From Limnoglobus roseus (lineage in GTDB: Bacteria; Planctomycetota; Planctomycetia; Gemmatales; Gemmataceae), in NCBI RefSeq assembly GCF_008254045.1, contig NZ_CP042425.1, positions 62,001 to 126,000 of the forward strand: a stretch of DNA of 64,000 nucleotides. The letters are read 5' to 3'. The position numbers and the translations under genes are program-made. A model generated the notes under the pieces. That model ran no database searches and was not told the DNA's origin. It saw nothing but the letters and a program-made list of their open reading frames with translations. The stretch's first letter is position 1. Every line of letters begins with the position of its first letter. Shown here piece after piece: positions 1-8,840 of the stretch.

Positions 1-1013
1 AGGTGTTCATGGGCATGCGCATCCAGTGCGCCCAGTGTCACAACCACCCGTTCGACCGCTGGACGATGAACGACTACTACGGGTTCGCGTCGTTCTTCAG
101 CCAGATCGGGCGGAAGCCGACCGACGACAACCGGGAACTGATCGTGTTCAACGCCGGCGGCGGCGAGATCAACCACCCGGTCCGCGGCCAGCCGATGAAG
201 CCGAAGTTCCTCGGCGGCGCGGAACCGGACGTGGCCGGCAAGGACCGCCGCGTGGTGATGGCCGATTGGCTGGCGTCGCCGGAGAACCCGTACTTCGCCA
301 AGAACCTGTCGAACATCGTGTGGGCGCACTTCCTCGGCCAGGGGATCATTAACGAGGTGGACGACGTCCGCATCAGCAACCCGGCCAGTAACCAAGAGTT
401 GCTCGACGAGATGGGCAAGCGGTTCACCGGGTACAAGTATGACTTCAAGAAGCTCGTGAAGGACATCTGTACGAGCGCCGCCTACCAGCGGTCCACGCAA
501 TCGACACCGACGAACGCCGGCGACACGCGGAACTTCGCCCGCGCCGCCATCCGCCGCATTCGCGCGGAGACGCTGCTCGACTGCATCACCGAAGTGACCG
601 GCACGAAGGACAAGTTCTCGGGCTTGCCGCAGGGCGCGCGAGCGGTGCAGATCGCAGACGGCAGCACTAGCACCTACTTCCTCAGCACGTTCGGCCGGGC
701 GACCCGCGAGTCGGTCTGTTCGTGCGAGGTGCGCCTGGAGCCGACGTTGAGTCAAAGTTTACACCTGCTCAACGGCGACACCGTCGGGCCAAAGGTCGCG
801 CAGGGCGGGCTGATCGCGAAGATGCTACAAGAGAAGAAGACGCACGGGCAGGTCATCGAGACGATCTACCTCCGCAGCCTGAGCCGGCCGCCCACGGAGG
901 AGGAACGGTTGAACCTGGAAGCAATGATCAAGAACGGCAAGGACCCGCGAATGGCGTTGGAAGACGTGTTCTGGGCGGTGATGAACTCGCGGGAGTTCAT
1001 GTTCAACCACTGA
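1..1013 (+). CDS. DUF1549/DUF1553 domain protein, C-terminal part (5' truncated)
   Basis: Only the C-terminal part lies in the window; the frame is open to the left edge, so the GTG at base 3 is not the real start. The visible protein begins with the motif QCAQCHNHPFDRW, the CxxCH-type end of a DUF1549 domain. A DUF1553 domain follows, recognised by NIVWAHFLGQGI, DDVRISNPASNQELLDEM and TFGRATRESVCSC. Such proteins are abundant in planctomycetes, usually exported, and often encoded next to cytochrome c/WD40 proteins, as here. Their biochemical role is not established; a link to polysaccharide degradation or redox chemistry has been suggested from context. A perfect palindrome (1021-1048) follows the stop codon directly. 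Confidence 0.88.
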   Translation, partial: VFMGMRIQCAQCHNHPFDRWTMNDYYGFASFFSQIGRKPTDDNRELIVFNAGGGEINHPVRGQPMKPKFLGGAEPDVAGKDRRVVMADWLASPENPYFAKNLSNIVWAHFLGQGIINEVDDVRISNPASNQELLDEMGKRFTGYKYDFKKLVKDICTSAAYQRSTQSTPTNAGDTRNFARAAIRRIRAETLLDCITEVTGTKDKFSGLPQGARAVQIADGSTSTYFLSTFGRATRESVCSCEVRLEPTLSQSLHLLNGDTVGPKVAQGGLIAKMLQEKKTHGQVIETIYLRSLSRPPTEEERLNLEAMIKNGKDPRMALEDVFWAVMNSREFMFNH

Positions 1014-1020
1014 CGGGCGT

Positions 1021-1048
1021 AAGCCCACCCACGGCCGTGGGTGGGCTT
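1021..1048. terminator. Perfect 28-bp palindrome, terminator-like, CACGGCCGTG core
   Basis: The sequence is perfectly self-complementary with 14-bp arms around CACGG/CCGTG and lies 8 bases after the stop of the DUF1553 gene. It can form a strong hairpin in RNA from either strand. No T-run follows, so intrinsic termination is plausible but unproven. Two related palindromes with the same core occur at 18513-18542 and 60976-61007, so this is also a member of a small dispersed repeat family. Confidence 0.6.
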
Positions 1049-1091
1049 TGCGGATTTCCTTCTCTGAGACTGGCACCTGGGGTTTGACAGA

Positions 1092-3201
1092 ATGCTCCGT
1101 TCGACCTTCACCTTGTTTGCCCTCACTTCGCTCGCGGCTCCGGCGTTCGCCGACGGGGCGAAGCCGACGTTCGACGAGGACGTGCTGCCGATCCTCAAGC
1201 AGCACTGCGTCAACTGCCACGGCAACGACAAGCAGAAGGGCGGCCTCAACGCGGCCACGTTCGCGGCCATGATGCAGGGCGGCGGGTCGGGCGAGGTCGT
1301 CGTGGCCGGCGACCCGAACAAGTCGCGGCTGTACACGCTCACCACGCACAGTGCCGAGCCGAAGATGCCGCCGAACGGGCAGAAGATTCCCGACAACCAG
1401 ATCACGGTACTTCGCACGTGGATCGAACAGGGTGCCCGCGAGAACAGCGGCAGCAAGGCGATGGCCGTGAAGCCGAAGACCGACATCGGCCTGAAGTCCG
1501 TCACGAAGGGCCGGCCCGAAGGCCCGCCGCCGATGCCGTCGGCCGGGAAGTTGAAAGCCGATCCGCTGGCGAAAGCCCGCCGACCGGGGGCGGTACTGGC
1601 GATGGCGACTTCGCCGTGGGCACCACTCATCGCCGTCGGCGGCCAGAAGCAAGTCATCTTGCAACACGCCGATACCGGGGAATCGCTCGGCTTCCTGCCG
1701 TTCGAACACGGGCAAATCAACAGCCTCCAGTTCAGCCGCAACGGGAAACTGCTGCTCGCCGCCGGTGGTCGCGGCGGGCAGGCCGGCAAGGCGGTCCTGT
1801 TCAACGTCGAGACGGGCGACAAGATTACCGAAGTCGGCATCGAGTCCGATGCGCTACTAGCCGCCGACATCAGCCCCGATCAATCACTGATCGCCGTCGG
1901 CAGCCCGTCGAAGCTCATCCGCATTTACAGCACCGCCGACGGGTCGGTCGTCCGCGAGATCAAGAAGCACACCGACTGGGTGACGGCCGTCGAGTTCTCG
2001 CCGGACGGCGTGCTGCTCGCCACCGGCGACCGCAGCGGCGGCTTGTTCGTGTGGGAGGCGTTCACCGGCCGCGAATACTTCAGCCTCCGCGGGCACACGG
2101 CCATGATTACCGACGTGTCGTGGCGGGACGATTCCAACTGCCTCGCGAGTTGCAGCGAAGACGCCTCGATCCGCCTGTGGGAGATGGAGAACGGCGGCCA
2201 AATCCGCACCTGGAACGCCCACGGCGGCGGGGGTCGCGAGCGTGAAGTTCGGCCACGACGGCAAGCTCGCCTCCACCGGCCGCGACAAGGTCACGAAACT
2301 GTGGGACCAGAACGGCGGGCTGCAAAAGCAGTTCGAGGCGTTCGGCGACCTCGGGCTGAAGGTGGCGATCACCCACGACGGCGCGAAGGTCTTCGCCGGC
2401 GACTGGGCCGGCACCGTCAAGGGCTGGGCCGCAGCCGACGGCAAGGTACTCATCGCCGCCGACACGAACCCGAAGACCGTCGCCGAGCAGGTCGAGATCG
2501 CGAAAGTCGCGGTGGCCGCGGCCGAGGCGAAGGTCAAGCCGATGGCCGACGCCCTCGCGGCGGCGAAGGCGAACGTGGACAAGGCGAACGCCGAACTGGC
2601 ACCGTTCCAGAAGGCGGTGACGGACGCCCAGAACGCCGCCAACACGGCGAAGGCCGTCGCCGATCAGGGCAAGGTTGCGGCAGACACCACCGCCGCCGGT
2701 GCCGCAAACGCGCAGACCGTCGCGGCCGCCAAACAGGTGACGGCCACCGCCCTCCAAGAAGCCGCGGCGAAGGTTCAGGCCGCTGCCACGGCTACGCCGG
2801 TGAACGGCGAGTTGAAGAATCAAGCGAAGAAGACGGCCGACATTGCGAAGGCCGCGACCGATGAACTCGCGGTGGCGAACAAAGCGGTGGCGGACGCCCA
2901 AATCGCGGCGAAGGCGGCGACCGACAAAGTGCCAGTTCTGCAAAAGGCGGCCATCGACGCGGCCGCGCCGATCACCCAAGCCCAGAAGGCGGTGGCCGAT
3001 CAAACCGCCGCCCGCAAGCCGGTGTTCGACGCCCACGCGACGGCCACGGCCGGCCTGAACGCGGCCAACGCGGAGGTCGCCGCCGCGAAGGCGAAGCTCG
3101 ACAAACTGACGACGAAGCCCGCGGCCGCCTCACCGCCCGCGCCGGCGCAAGTGACGGCCGCCCCGTCGCCGACGCCCGTGCAAGTGCCCGTCAAAAAGTG
3201 A
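1092..3201 (+). CDS. Cytochrome c (planctomycete type) / WD40 / coiled-coil protein, frameshifted
   Basis: The gene starts at ATG 1092 with a signal peptide ending near AFA. A planctomycete-type cytochrome c domain with the haem motif CVNCH follows, then several WD40 repeats (for example HTDWVTAVEFSPDG and RLWEMENGG). The frame is lost at a five-G run (2229-2233). Removing one G restores GGGVASVKFGHDGKLASTG and joins the second part (frame of 2242-3201), which holds one more WD40 repeat and about 230 residues of Ala/Lys-rich coiled coil ending in a Pro/Ala tail. Intact, the product would be about 702 aa. As read, translation continues out of frame to 2864. The lesion may be an assembly error, a recent mutation or slippage; the sequence cannot decide. 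It probably works with the DUF1553 protein upstream. Confidence 0.8.
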
Positions 3202-3540
3202 CCTTCGGAGCAGAATTTCGGCCGACAAAAACCCGGAATTTCTGCCCGGGCGCTGTCCCTTCGACAATGATGGTTATACTGAGAACCTCAAAACTATTTC
3301 ACCCCGACGTGACGGTCAGAATCAGCATTTGAATTCAGGGGAAGGGCGAATAAAAGTGGCCCGAATTCCTACCAGCTCTCAACCTCTGAACTACACGTTG
3401 CAGTAGTCCCTGCGGTTGAACTGGTTTTCTCGCGTCGGACGGCCGAGCCGGCGCGTGCAAATCCCTCACGCCCAGATCTCTTCCTCTGGTCGTTCGAGCG
3501 GTGTTCAATCCCACGGATGCCTTGCCGAGGGGCTTGAGAA
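3202..3540. other. Intergenic region, no gene seen
   Basis: This stretch of about 340 bases separates the cytochrome/WD40 gene from the histidine kinase gene. I see no convincing ORF, tRNA or terminator. A short hairpin (gcgtg/cacgc around 3450-3475) looks superficially like a tRNA arm but has no cloverleaf around it. The promoter of the kinase gene presumably lies here. Confidence 0.4.
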
Positions 3541-6027
3541 TTGGGTCATTGGTTGCGAGACTCGTTGTTGGTCACGGTAGCGTGTTGGGCGACGGAAGCG
3601 GTCCTCTTTCACGGGCCGATCCCCCTCGAACACACCTGGAATCCCCTCGTTGGCATTGCCCTGGGGGGCCTCCTGACGGGCGGCCGTCGCCTGGGGCCGG
3701 CGATCCTGCTGGGGTTCTGGGGGGCACGACTGGCGGCCGTCGGTTCGTTCGACCCGGCAGACCTCTTCGGCCTCAAGACCGCGGTCTATTACACCCTGCA
3801 AGCCCTGATCGGGGCGATCCTCGTTCGCCAATTCTGTTCCCGCCCCCTCGCTCTGATCCGGTTCCGCGAGATCGTCTTCTTCCTGCTCATGAGCGGCCCG
3901 CTGTCGTGCCTGGTGGTCGCCTCCCTGCGGGCGGTCGGGGGCGAGTTCCCCACGGTGGACCCGATCACCGATTGGCTGCGGACTTGGGCGGGCGATGCCC
4001 TGGGCGGAATGCTCGTCACGCCCGTATCGTTGGCCCTCTTCGCGAGACCGCGGGATATCTGGCAGCCGCGGCTCCGCACAGTGGCCGTCCCCCTCGTGCT
4101 CATCGCGTGCGCCGTCACGGGCCTGCACCAACTCGGCCTCAAAGGCGATCAGAGCCGGACGGAGCGGCATCTCAAGCAAACCACGGACATACTCGCCGTC
4201 GACCTGGAGGCCGAGGGCCAACGCCTGGGCACGCTCTTGGGCATCTACCAGACCTGGATCGGCAGCAAAGTCGCCACGACGGCGGACCAGCAAGCCCTCG
4301 TCCGCGGCCGGGTGAAAGAGTTCCGGGCACTGTTCCCGGCGGCCGACGACCTGTTCGCCATTCCCGAAGAACGGCCCCCCCCCGAGTACCAGGACGCGAT
4401 CCGTCGGGCGACGGAGGTGCGAGGCGTGGGGGCCGGCCCGATCCGGGGCCAGGCGTCCAGTCGGTTCGCCGTCGTCGTCCGCATGACGGTGTCCGCCCGA
4501 CCTGAAGTCGCCGGGTACCTGGGCTGCTGGGTCGACCCGAAGCGACTGATCGAGGAAACCCGAGCGATCCAAAACCACCACCTCTCGGCCCTGCTGATCG
4601 AACCCACGACCGCCGCAGAAGACCTCGTGCCCGATCGGGCCAACTACCTGACCCGCAAGGTCACGTTTGCGAACCGCACCTGGCAACTCGTGGTGGCGGC
4701 CGACGCCGACTATCGGCAGACGCGGCCGATGCCCTACACCTGGCTCGCCCTCGGCATCTCGCTGATCGGCACGGTCCTCCTGGCATCGCTGCTGCTGTCG
4801 CTGACCGGGCAAACCGCCATCGTGCGGGCCGAAGTGGAACGAGCCGCCCGGGAACTCTCTGCGCTGCACCGGGAACGGGCGGCCGTGGAAGCGGCGTTGT
4901 ACGAGGCCCGCCGCGACGCCGCCCTCGGCCGACTGGCGGGCGGGGTGGCGCACGAGTTCAACAACCTCTTCACCGGCATCCTCGGCCACGCCGCCCGCGC
5001 CCGAGAACTGTTGGTCGAGAGTCACCCCTCCCAGATGGAATTGCGGAAGGCCGAGCAGGCCGTCGCCCGGGCGAGTGAACTCTGTCAGCAGATCCTCGCG
5101 TTCACCGGCAAGGGCACGATCGTCCGACAACCGCTGCCCTTGCACGAGTTCCTCCCGACAGTGGCGGCCAACGTCCGGCCGCGACTCGCTTTCTCGCCGG
5201 AAATCGAAATCGTCCCGCCCCCGGCCCCCGTGGTTCTGGTGGCCGACGCCCTGCTCTTGCGGCGACTGGTGACGAACCTCCTGCTAAACGCCGCCGAGGC
5301 GTATTCCGGGCCGGGCGGCCGCATCGTCGTGCAGTACGGGTGTTCGCCCGACGACCTCGTCTGGCTGAGAGTCGAAGATTTCGGCACGGGGATGCCGCCG
5401 GACGTTCTGGCCGCGGCCTTCGACCCGTTCTTCTCGACGAAAGGCCCGGGCCGCGGCCTCGGCCTGTCGGCCGTGCGGGGCGTCGCGCACACGCACGGCG
5501 GCCTCGTAACGGTCGCGAGCGAGGTCGGCGTCGGCACGACCGTGTCCGTGCAACTCGTCAACAAGCCCCAGTCCGACCCGGCCTGCACCCCGCCGCCGTC
5601 GCGCGAACCGACGGTACCGCATTGGAGCGGGCTGTTTCTGCCGCCGGCGATTACGGACGGGCTGACACTGATCGTGGACGACGACGCGACCGTGCGGGAG
5701 TTGGCCGCCGCCACCCTCCGCGGGGCCGGGTGCGAAGTGCTCACGGCCGAGAACGGCGAAGAAGGATTGGACCTGTACCGCTGTCACGCCGACCGCGTGC
5801 GGCTCGTGGTGCTCGACCTGTTGATGCCGGTGATGGACGGCGGGACGACGCTCCAACGTCTGCGACAACTATCGGCCACGTTGCCGGTGATCGTGATGAG
5901 TGCGTACTCCGACCTCGACCTGTCCGAAGAGTTCGCGAGCGGCTCGCCGGTCGTGTTGTTGAACAAGCCGTTCCGCCCCACGGAACTCCTCAGCCTGGCA
6001 GCCGGGTTCTTCGCGGCGAAGGTGTGA
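3541..6027 (+). CDS. Membrane hybrid sensor histidine kinase (MASE1-like, HisKA, HATPase, receiver)
   Basis: An 828-residue hybrid kinase. Residues 1-195 carry several membrane segments resembling a MASE1 sensor. Residues 200-390 look like an extracytoplasmic CHASE-type sensory region, closed by a membrane segment at about 400-421. The H-box GGVAHEFNNLF has its phospho-His at 471. The ATPase domain shows NLLLNAAEAY, DFGTGMP, FDPFFSTK and GRGLGLSAV. The C-terminal receiver (about 705-825) shows VDDD, the phospho-acceptor region LDLLMPVMDG, SAY and NKPF. The first in-frame start after the stop at 3535 is TTG 3541, used here; a downstream TTG is possible. Kinase and receiver in one chain imply an internal phosphorelay or an unlinked partner. 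The ligand cannot be read from sequence. Confidence 0.88.
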   Translation: MGHWLRDSLLVTVACWATEAVLFHGPIPLEHTWNPLVGIALGGLLTGGRRLGPAILLGFWGARLAAVGSFDPADLFGLKTAVYYTLQALIGAILVRQFCSRPLALIRFREIVFFLLMSGPLSCLVVASLRAVGGEFPTVDPITDWLRTWAGDALGGMLVTPVSLALFARPRDIWQPRLRTVAVPLVLIACAVTGLHQLGLKGDQSRTERHLKQTTDILAVDLEAEGQRLGTLLGIYQTWIGSKVATTADQQALVRGRVKEFRALFPAADDLFAIPEERPPPEYQDAIRRATEVRGVGAGPIRGQASSRFAVVVRMTVSARPEVAGYLGCWVDPKRLIEETRAIQNHHLSALLIEPTTAAEDLVPDRANYLTRKVTFANRTWQLVVAADADYRQTRPMPYTWLALGISLIGTVLLASLLLSLTGQTAIVRAEVERAARELSALHRERAAVEAALYEARRDAALGRLAGGVAHEFNNLFTGILGHAARARELLVESHPSQMELRKAEQAVARASELCQQILAFTGKGTIVRQPLPLHEFLPTVAANVRPRLAFSPEIEIVPPPAPVVLVADALLLRRLVTNLLLNAAEAYSGPGGRIVVQYGCSPDDLVWLRVEDFGTGMPPDVLAAAFDPFFSTKGPGRGLGLSAVRGVAHTHGGLVTVASEVGVGTTVSVQLVNKPQSDPACTPPPSREPTVPHWSGLFLPPAITDGLTLIVDDDATVRELAAATLRGAGCEVLTAENGEEGLDLYRCHADRVRLVVLDLLMPVMDGGTTLQRLRQLSATLPVIVMSAYSDLDLSEEFASGSPVVLLNKPFRPTELLSLAAGFFAAKV

Positions 6028-6041
6028 CCGAGAGGCGAGTC

Positions 6042-8738
6042 TTACGCCGCCACCTTTTCGCGCTCGCGGCGGACCACTTTCACCGGGCGTTTCAACTTTA
6101 CCCCGTCGGCCAGCCGCAAGATCGCGGGCAGCAACACCAACGCCGCCACCATGCAGAATGTGACACCAAGTGCGAGCGCCAGGCCGAGGCTCGCCATGCC
6201 GCGGTGGCGGGCGAGGGTGAGCGTGCCGAAGCCGAGGACGGTCGTGAGCGCCGCCACCGTGATGCCCCGACCAGTCGCGGCACTCAGCCGGTAGAGGCGG
6301 CCGGGCAGGCGATCGGCGTAGTCGTGCAGGACGTGGACGCCGTTGTCCACGCCGACGCCGACGATCAGCGGCAGGGCGATCAGGTTCGCCGGGTTCAGGG
6401 GCACGCCCGCGAGGCCCATCACCCCGAGCGTGGCAACGATGCCGACGGCCAGCGGGAACAGGCCGAGCAACAACGACCGCAGGCTGCGGAGGTCGAGCCA
6501 GAGTACCGCAACGATCACCAACAGGGCGAGCAAGCCGGCCCGCTCGAAGCCGCCCTTCATCTGCCGCAGCCCTTCGAGCGTGCGGAACGACTTGCCCGTC
6601 GCGGCGGGGTCGGCGGTCGCCGCCGCCTTCGTGAACGCTTCGAGCTTGTCGAACTCCCACAGCGACTCGGCCGCGAACGCCCGCACCAGGAACTCGCCGT
6701 GGCGGCCGACGTACCGCTCGCGGAAGTTCTCCGGCAGGTCGTCGAGCGCGATCGGTTCGGCGTGGCTGACGGCCCGGAGTTCGTGCAGGTCGGCGAGCAG
6801 GTCGAGCCGCAGGCGGCGGTCGAACTCGCGCAGGCGATCGGCCGCACCGGGAGCGGTCAGGGCCACGGACAGTCGGTCCACGGCGGGGCCGCGGAGGTTC
6901 GTGAGCAGTTCGCGGATCACGTCCGGTTCGCTCGCCAGCGGGTCCGGGATCGTTTCCGGTAGGCCGACCAACCGCGCGTGAATGGCGGCCACGTGCGCGA
7001 CCTTGTCCGCCTGCCCGTCCGGCACGAGCGAGGCCGCCTCGACCACCCGGCCGACGCCGGGCAGGGCTTCGTACTTCGCCTTCAAGGCCAGGGCTTCGTC
7101 CCGCGTCGCGGCGACGCTCATGGCGTCCCAGGTCGCGCCGGCCGCGTGGCCGATGAGTTCCTGCTCCCACGTCACGGAGTCGAGGCCACGGGCCTGCATG
7201 TTCAGCAGGTTCGCGTCGTACTTCACTGCGCCGCCGAAGGCCGCACACACCGCTACCGCGACGCCGCCGAGAGCGAGAACTAGCTTCGGCCGCGACGACA
7301 GCAGCGGAAGGAACGGGCGGCCGGTGGCGATGGGGATGATCGGCGCCTCAGCCCCGGCGTTCCGGTTCCGCCGTTCGACCAGCACCAGCGTCGCGGGCAG
7401 GAAGGTGAAGCACGCCGCGGCACACAACAGCACGCCGCAGCCGGCGATCCAGCCGAGTTCGGCGACAGCCTTGAAGTCCGCGAGCATCGTGGCGAAGAAC
7501 GCCAGCGAGGTCGTCAGCGCCGCCGTCAGAATGCCCGGCCCGGCGTGGACGGCGGTTTCGCGGAGGGCGTCGAGAACGTCGCGGCCGTAGCGGCGTTCCT
7601 CGTCGTACCGGGCGACCCAGAGCACGCCGTAGTCACCCATGCCGATGATCATGACGGCGAACGTCGTCGAGAGAATGTTCAGGTGGCCGACGGTCAACGT
7701 GGCCCAGCCGAGCGCCCACGCGCTGCCGATGAGCAGCGTGCCGACGGTGAGCAGCGGGTACCGGAAGCCGCGGTAGACGACAAGGTACAGCACCGCCACG
7801 CCGAGCAGGGCCAGCCACGACGCGGACGTGGAGTCCTCGTCGGACGCGGCCATCTCGTCCGTTTCCAGCACCGGCAGGCCGGTCAGGCCGAGGTCGAGTT
7901 CCGGGAAGTCCTGCCGAACGTCGGCCAGGATCGACCGCGCGGCTTCGCAGGCTTGCTTCACCGGTGTGAACGATTCCGACTCCTTCACCGGCCGGGCCAG
8001 CACGAGTGCGAGGCGGCCGTCGGGCGTGAAGAAGTGCTGCGGCTCGCGGAGTTGCTCGGCCTGGTCGCGCGACCCGGCCACCGACCACGGGTTCCGGTAG
8101 TCGGCCGGGTTCTCCAGCGTTCGCGCCGCCGAATCGACCACGGCCGGCAGCGTCGCCATCAGGTCGCGGTCGGCCTGCGTCGGCTTCACGGCGTCCCGCG
8201 AGAACTTCGCTTGCGTCAGCAGGGCTTGTAGGGAGAGCGTTTGCCAGCCGATGGAACTGAACCGGCCGAGGAGCGGGTCCATGCCGTCGAGTCGGCGTTG
8301 GATCGTTTGAAGCTGATCGGGCGGCAGGAAGAACAGCGATCGGCCGTGGAGGCTCCGCAGGTCGACTTGGTGGAAGACGCGGTCGAAGAGTTTCGGCTGC
8401 CGTTGCAGTCGGTCGGCCACGGCGTCCGCGGCGGCCGTCATGCGGCGGCGGTCGGTGCCGCGGACGACGACGACGAGGTCGTCGTCATCGCCGAAGGCGT
8501 CGAGGTACTTTTGCCACCGCTTCTGGCACTCTTTCTCGGCCGAGATGAGGTCGTTCCGCTGCGTTTGGTACCGCATCTGTGTGGCCGACAGCCAGACGGC
8601 GGCCACGACGCTTACCCCGCACAAGGCGAGGACGAGCCACGGCACGCGGCCGACGCCGCCGACGAGAGCGGCAGTACCGCGGGCCAACCGGCCGGGAGTA
8701 TCGGGTGTGGTCACAGGTCCGCGTCCGTGCGAAGGCAT
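6042..8738 (-). CDS. RND/MMPL-family transporter, HpnN-like
   Basis: An 898-residue protein with the two-fold RND layout: one N-terminal membrane helix (about 32-50), a large periplasmic loop, a helix block with GMGDYGVLWVARYDEE, then a second loop and helix block with GVGVDNGVHVLHDYADR. The first loop (DLISAEKECQKRWQKYLDAFGDDDDL in two parts, then GRSLFFLPPDQL and MDPLL) resembles HpnN, the hopanoid-associated exporter of MMPL type. Export of a lipid or other hydrophobic substrate from the inner membrane is therefore likely, but no hopanoid genes flank it. The gene is convergent with the histidine kinase, 14 bp apart. ATG 8738 is used; GTG 8714 is an alternative start. Confidence 0.82.
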   Translation of the reverse strand: MPSHGRGPVTTPDTPGRLARGTAALVGGVGRVPWLVLALCGVSVVAAVWLSATQMRYQTQRNDLISAEKECQKRWQKYLDAFGDDDDLVVVVRGTDRRRMTAAADAVADRLQRQPKLFDRVFHQVDLRSLHGRSLFFLPPDQLQTIQRRLDGMDPLLGRFSSIGWQTLSLQALLTQAKFSRDAVKPTQADRDLMATLPAVVDSAARTLENPADYRNPWSVAGSRDQAEQLREPQHFFTPDGRLALVLARPVKESESFTPVKQACEAARSILADVRQDFPELDLGLTGLPVLETDEMAASDEDSTSASWLALLGVAVLYLVVYRGFRYPLLTVGTLLIGSAWALGWATLTVGHLNILSTTFAVMIIGMGDYGVLWVARYDEERRYGRDVLDALRETAVHAGPGILTAALTTSLAFFATMLADFKAVAELGWIAGCGVLLCAAACFTFLPATLVLVERRNRNAGAEAPIIPIATGRPFLPLLSSRPKLVLALGGVAVAVCAAFGGAVKYDANLLNMQARGLDSVTWEQELIGHAAGATWDAMSVAATRDEALALKAKYEALPGVGRVVEAASLVPDGQADKVAHVAAIHARLVGLPETIPDPLASEPDVIRELLTNLRGPAVDRLSVALTAPGAADRLREFDRRLRLDLLADLHELRAVSHAEPIALDDLPENFRERYVGRHGEFLVRAFAAESLWEFDKLEAFTKAAATADPAATGKSFRTLEGLRQMKGGFERAGLLALLVIVAVLWLDLRSLRSLLLGLFPLAVGIVATLGVMGLAGVPLNPANLIALPLIVGVGVDNGVHVLHDYADRLPGRLYRLSAATGRGITVAALTTVLGFGTLTLARHRGMASLGLALALGVTFCMVAALVLLPAILRLADGVKLKRPVKVVRREREKVAA

Positions 8739-8840
8739 CTGGACGCGGGTTGTAAACGAATTCGGCGCGAGGCCGCAAGGTCAATCGGCGGCGGTCCGGG
8801 ATGAACGTGCCGCCGTGGGCGAAGACCTTCCGGCGACCGG

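Noticed and set aside
2221..2245. Programmed ribosomal frameshift in the cytochrome/WD40 gene
   Set aside because: There is no slippery heptamer of known type or downstream structure I can defend; mutation or assembly error is simpler.
3445..3480. A tRNA-like arm (gcgtg...cacgc) before the kinase gene
   Set aside because: No acceptor, D or anticodon stems can be built around it.
3501..4505. A 334-codon open frame starting ahead of the histidine kinase
   Set aside because: Its product is Pro/Arg/Gly-rich without a domain and it overlaps the MASE1-like part of the real gene.
5869..7248. A 459-codon open frame overlapping the transporter and histidine kinase genes
   Set aside because: It overlaps two well-supported genes in another frame and is Arg/Gly/Pro low complexity.
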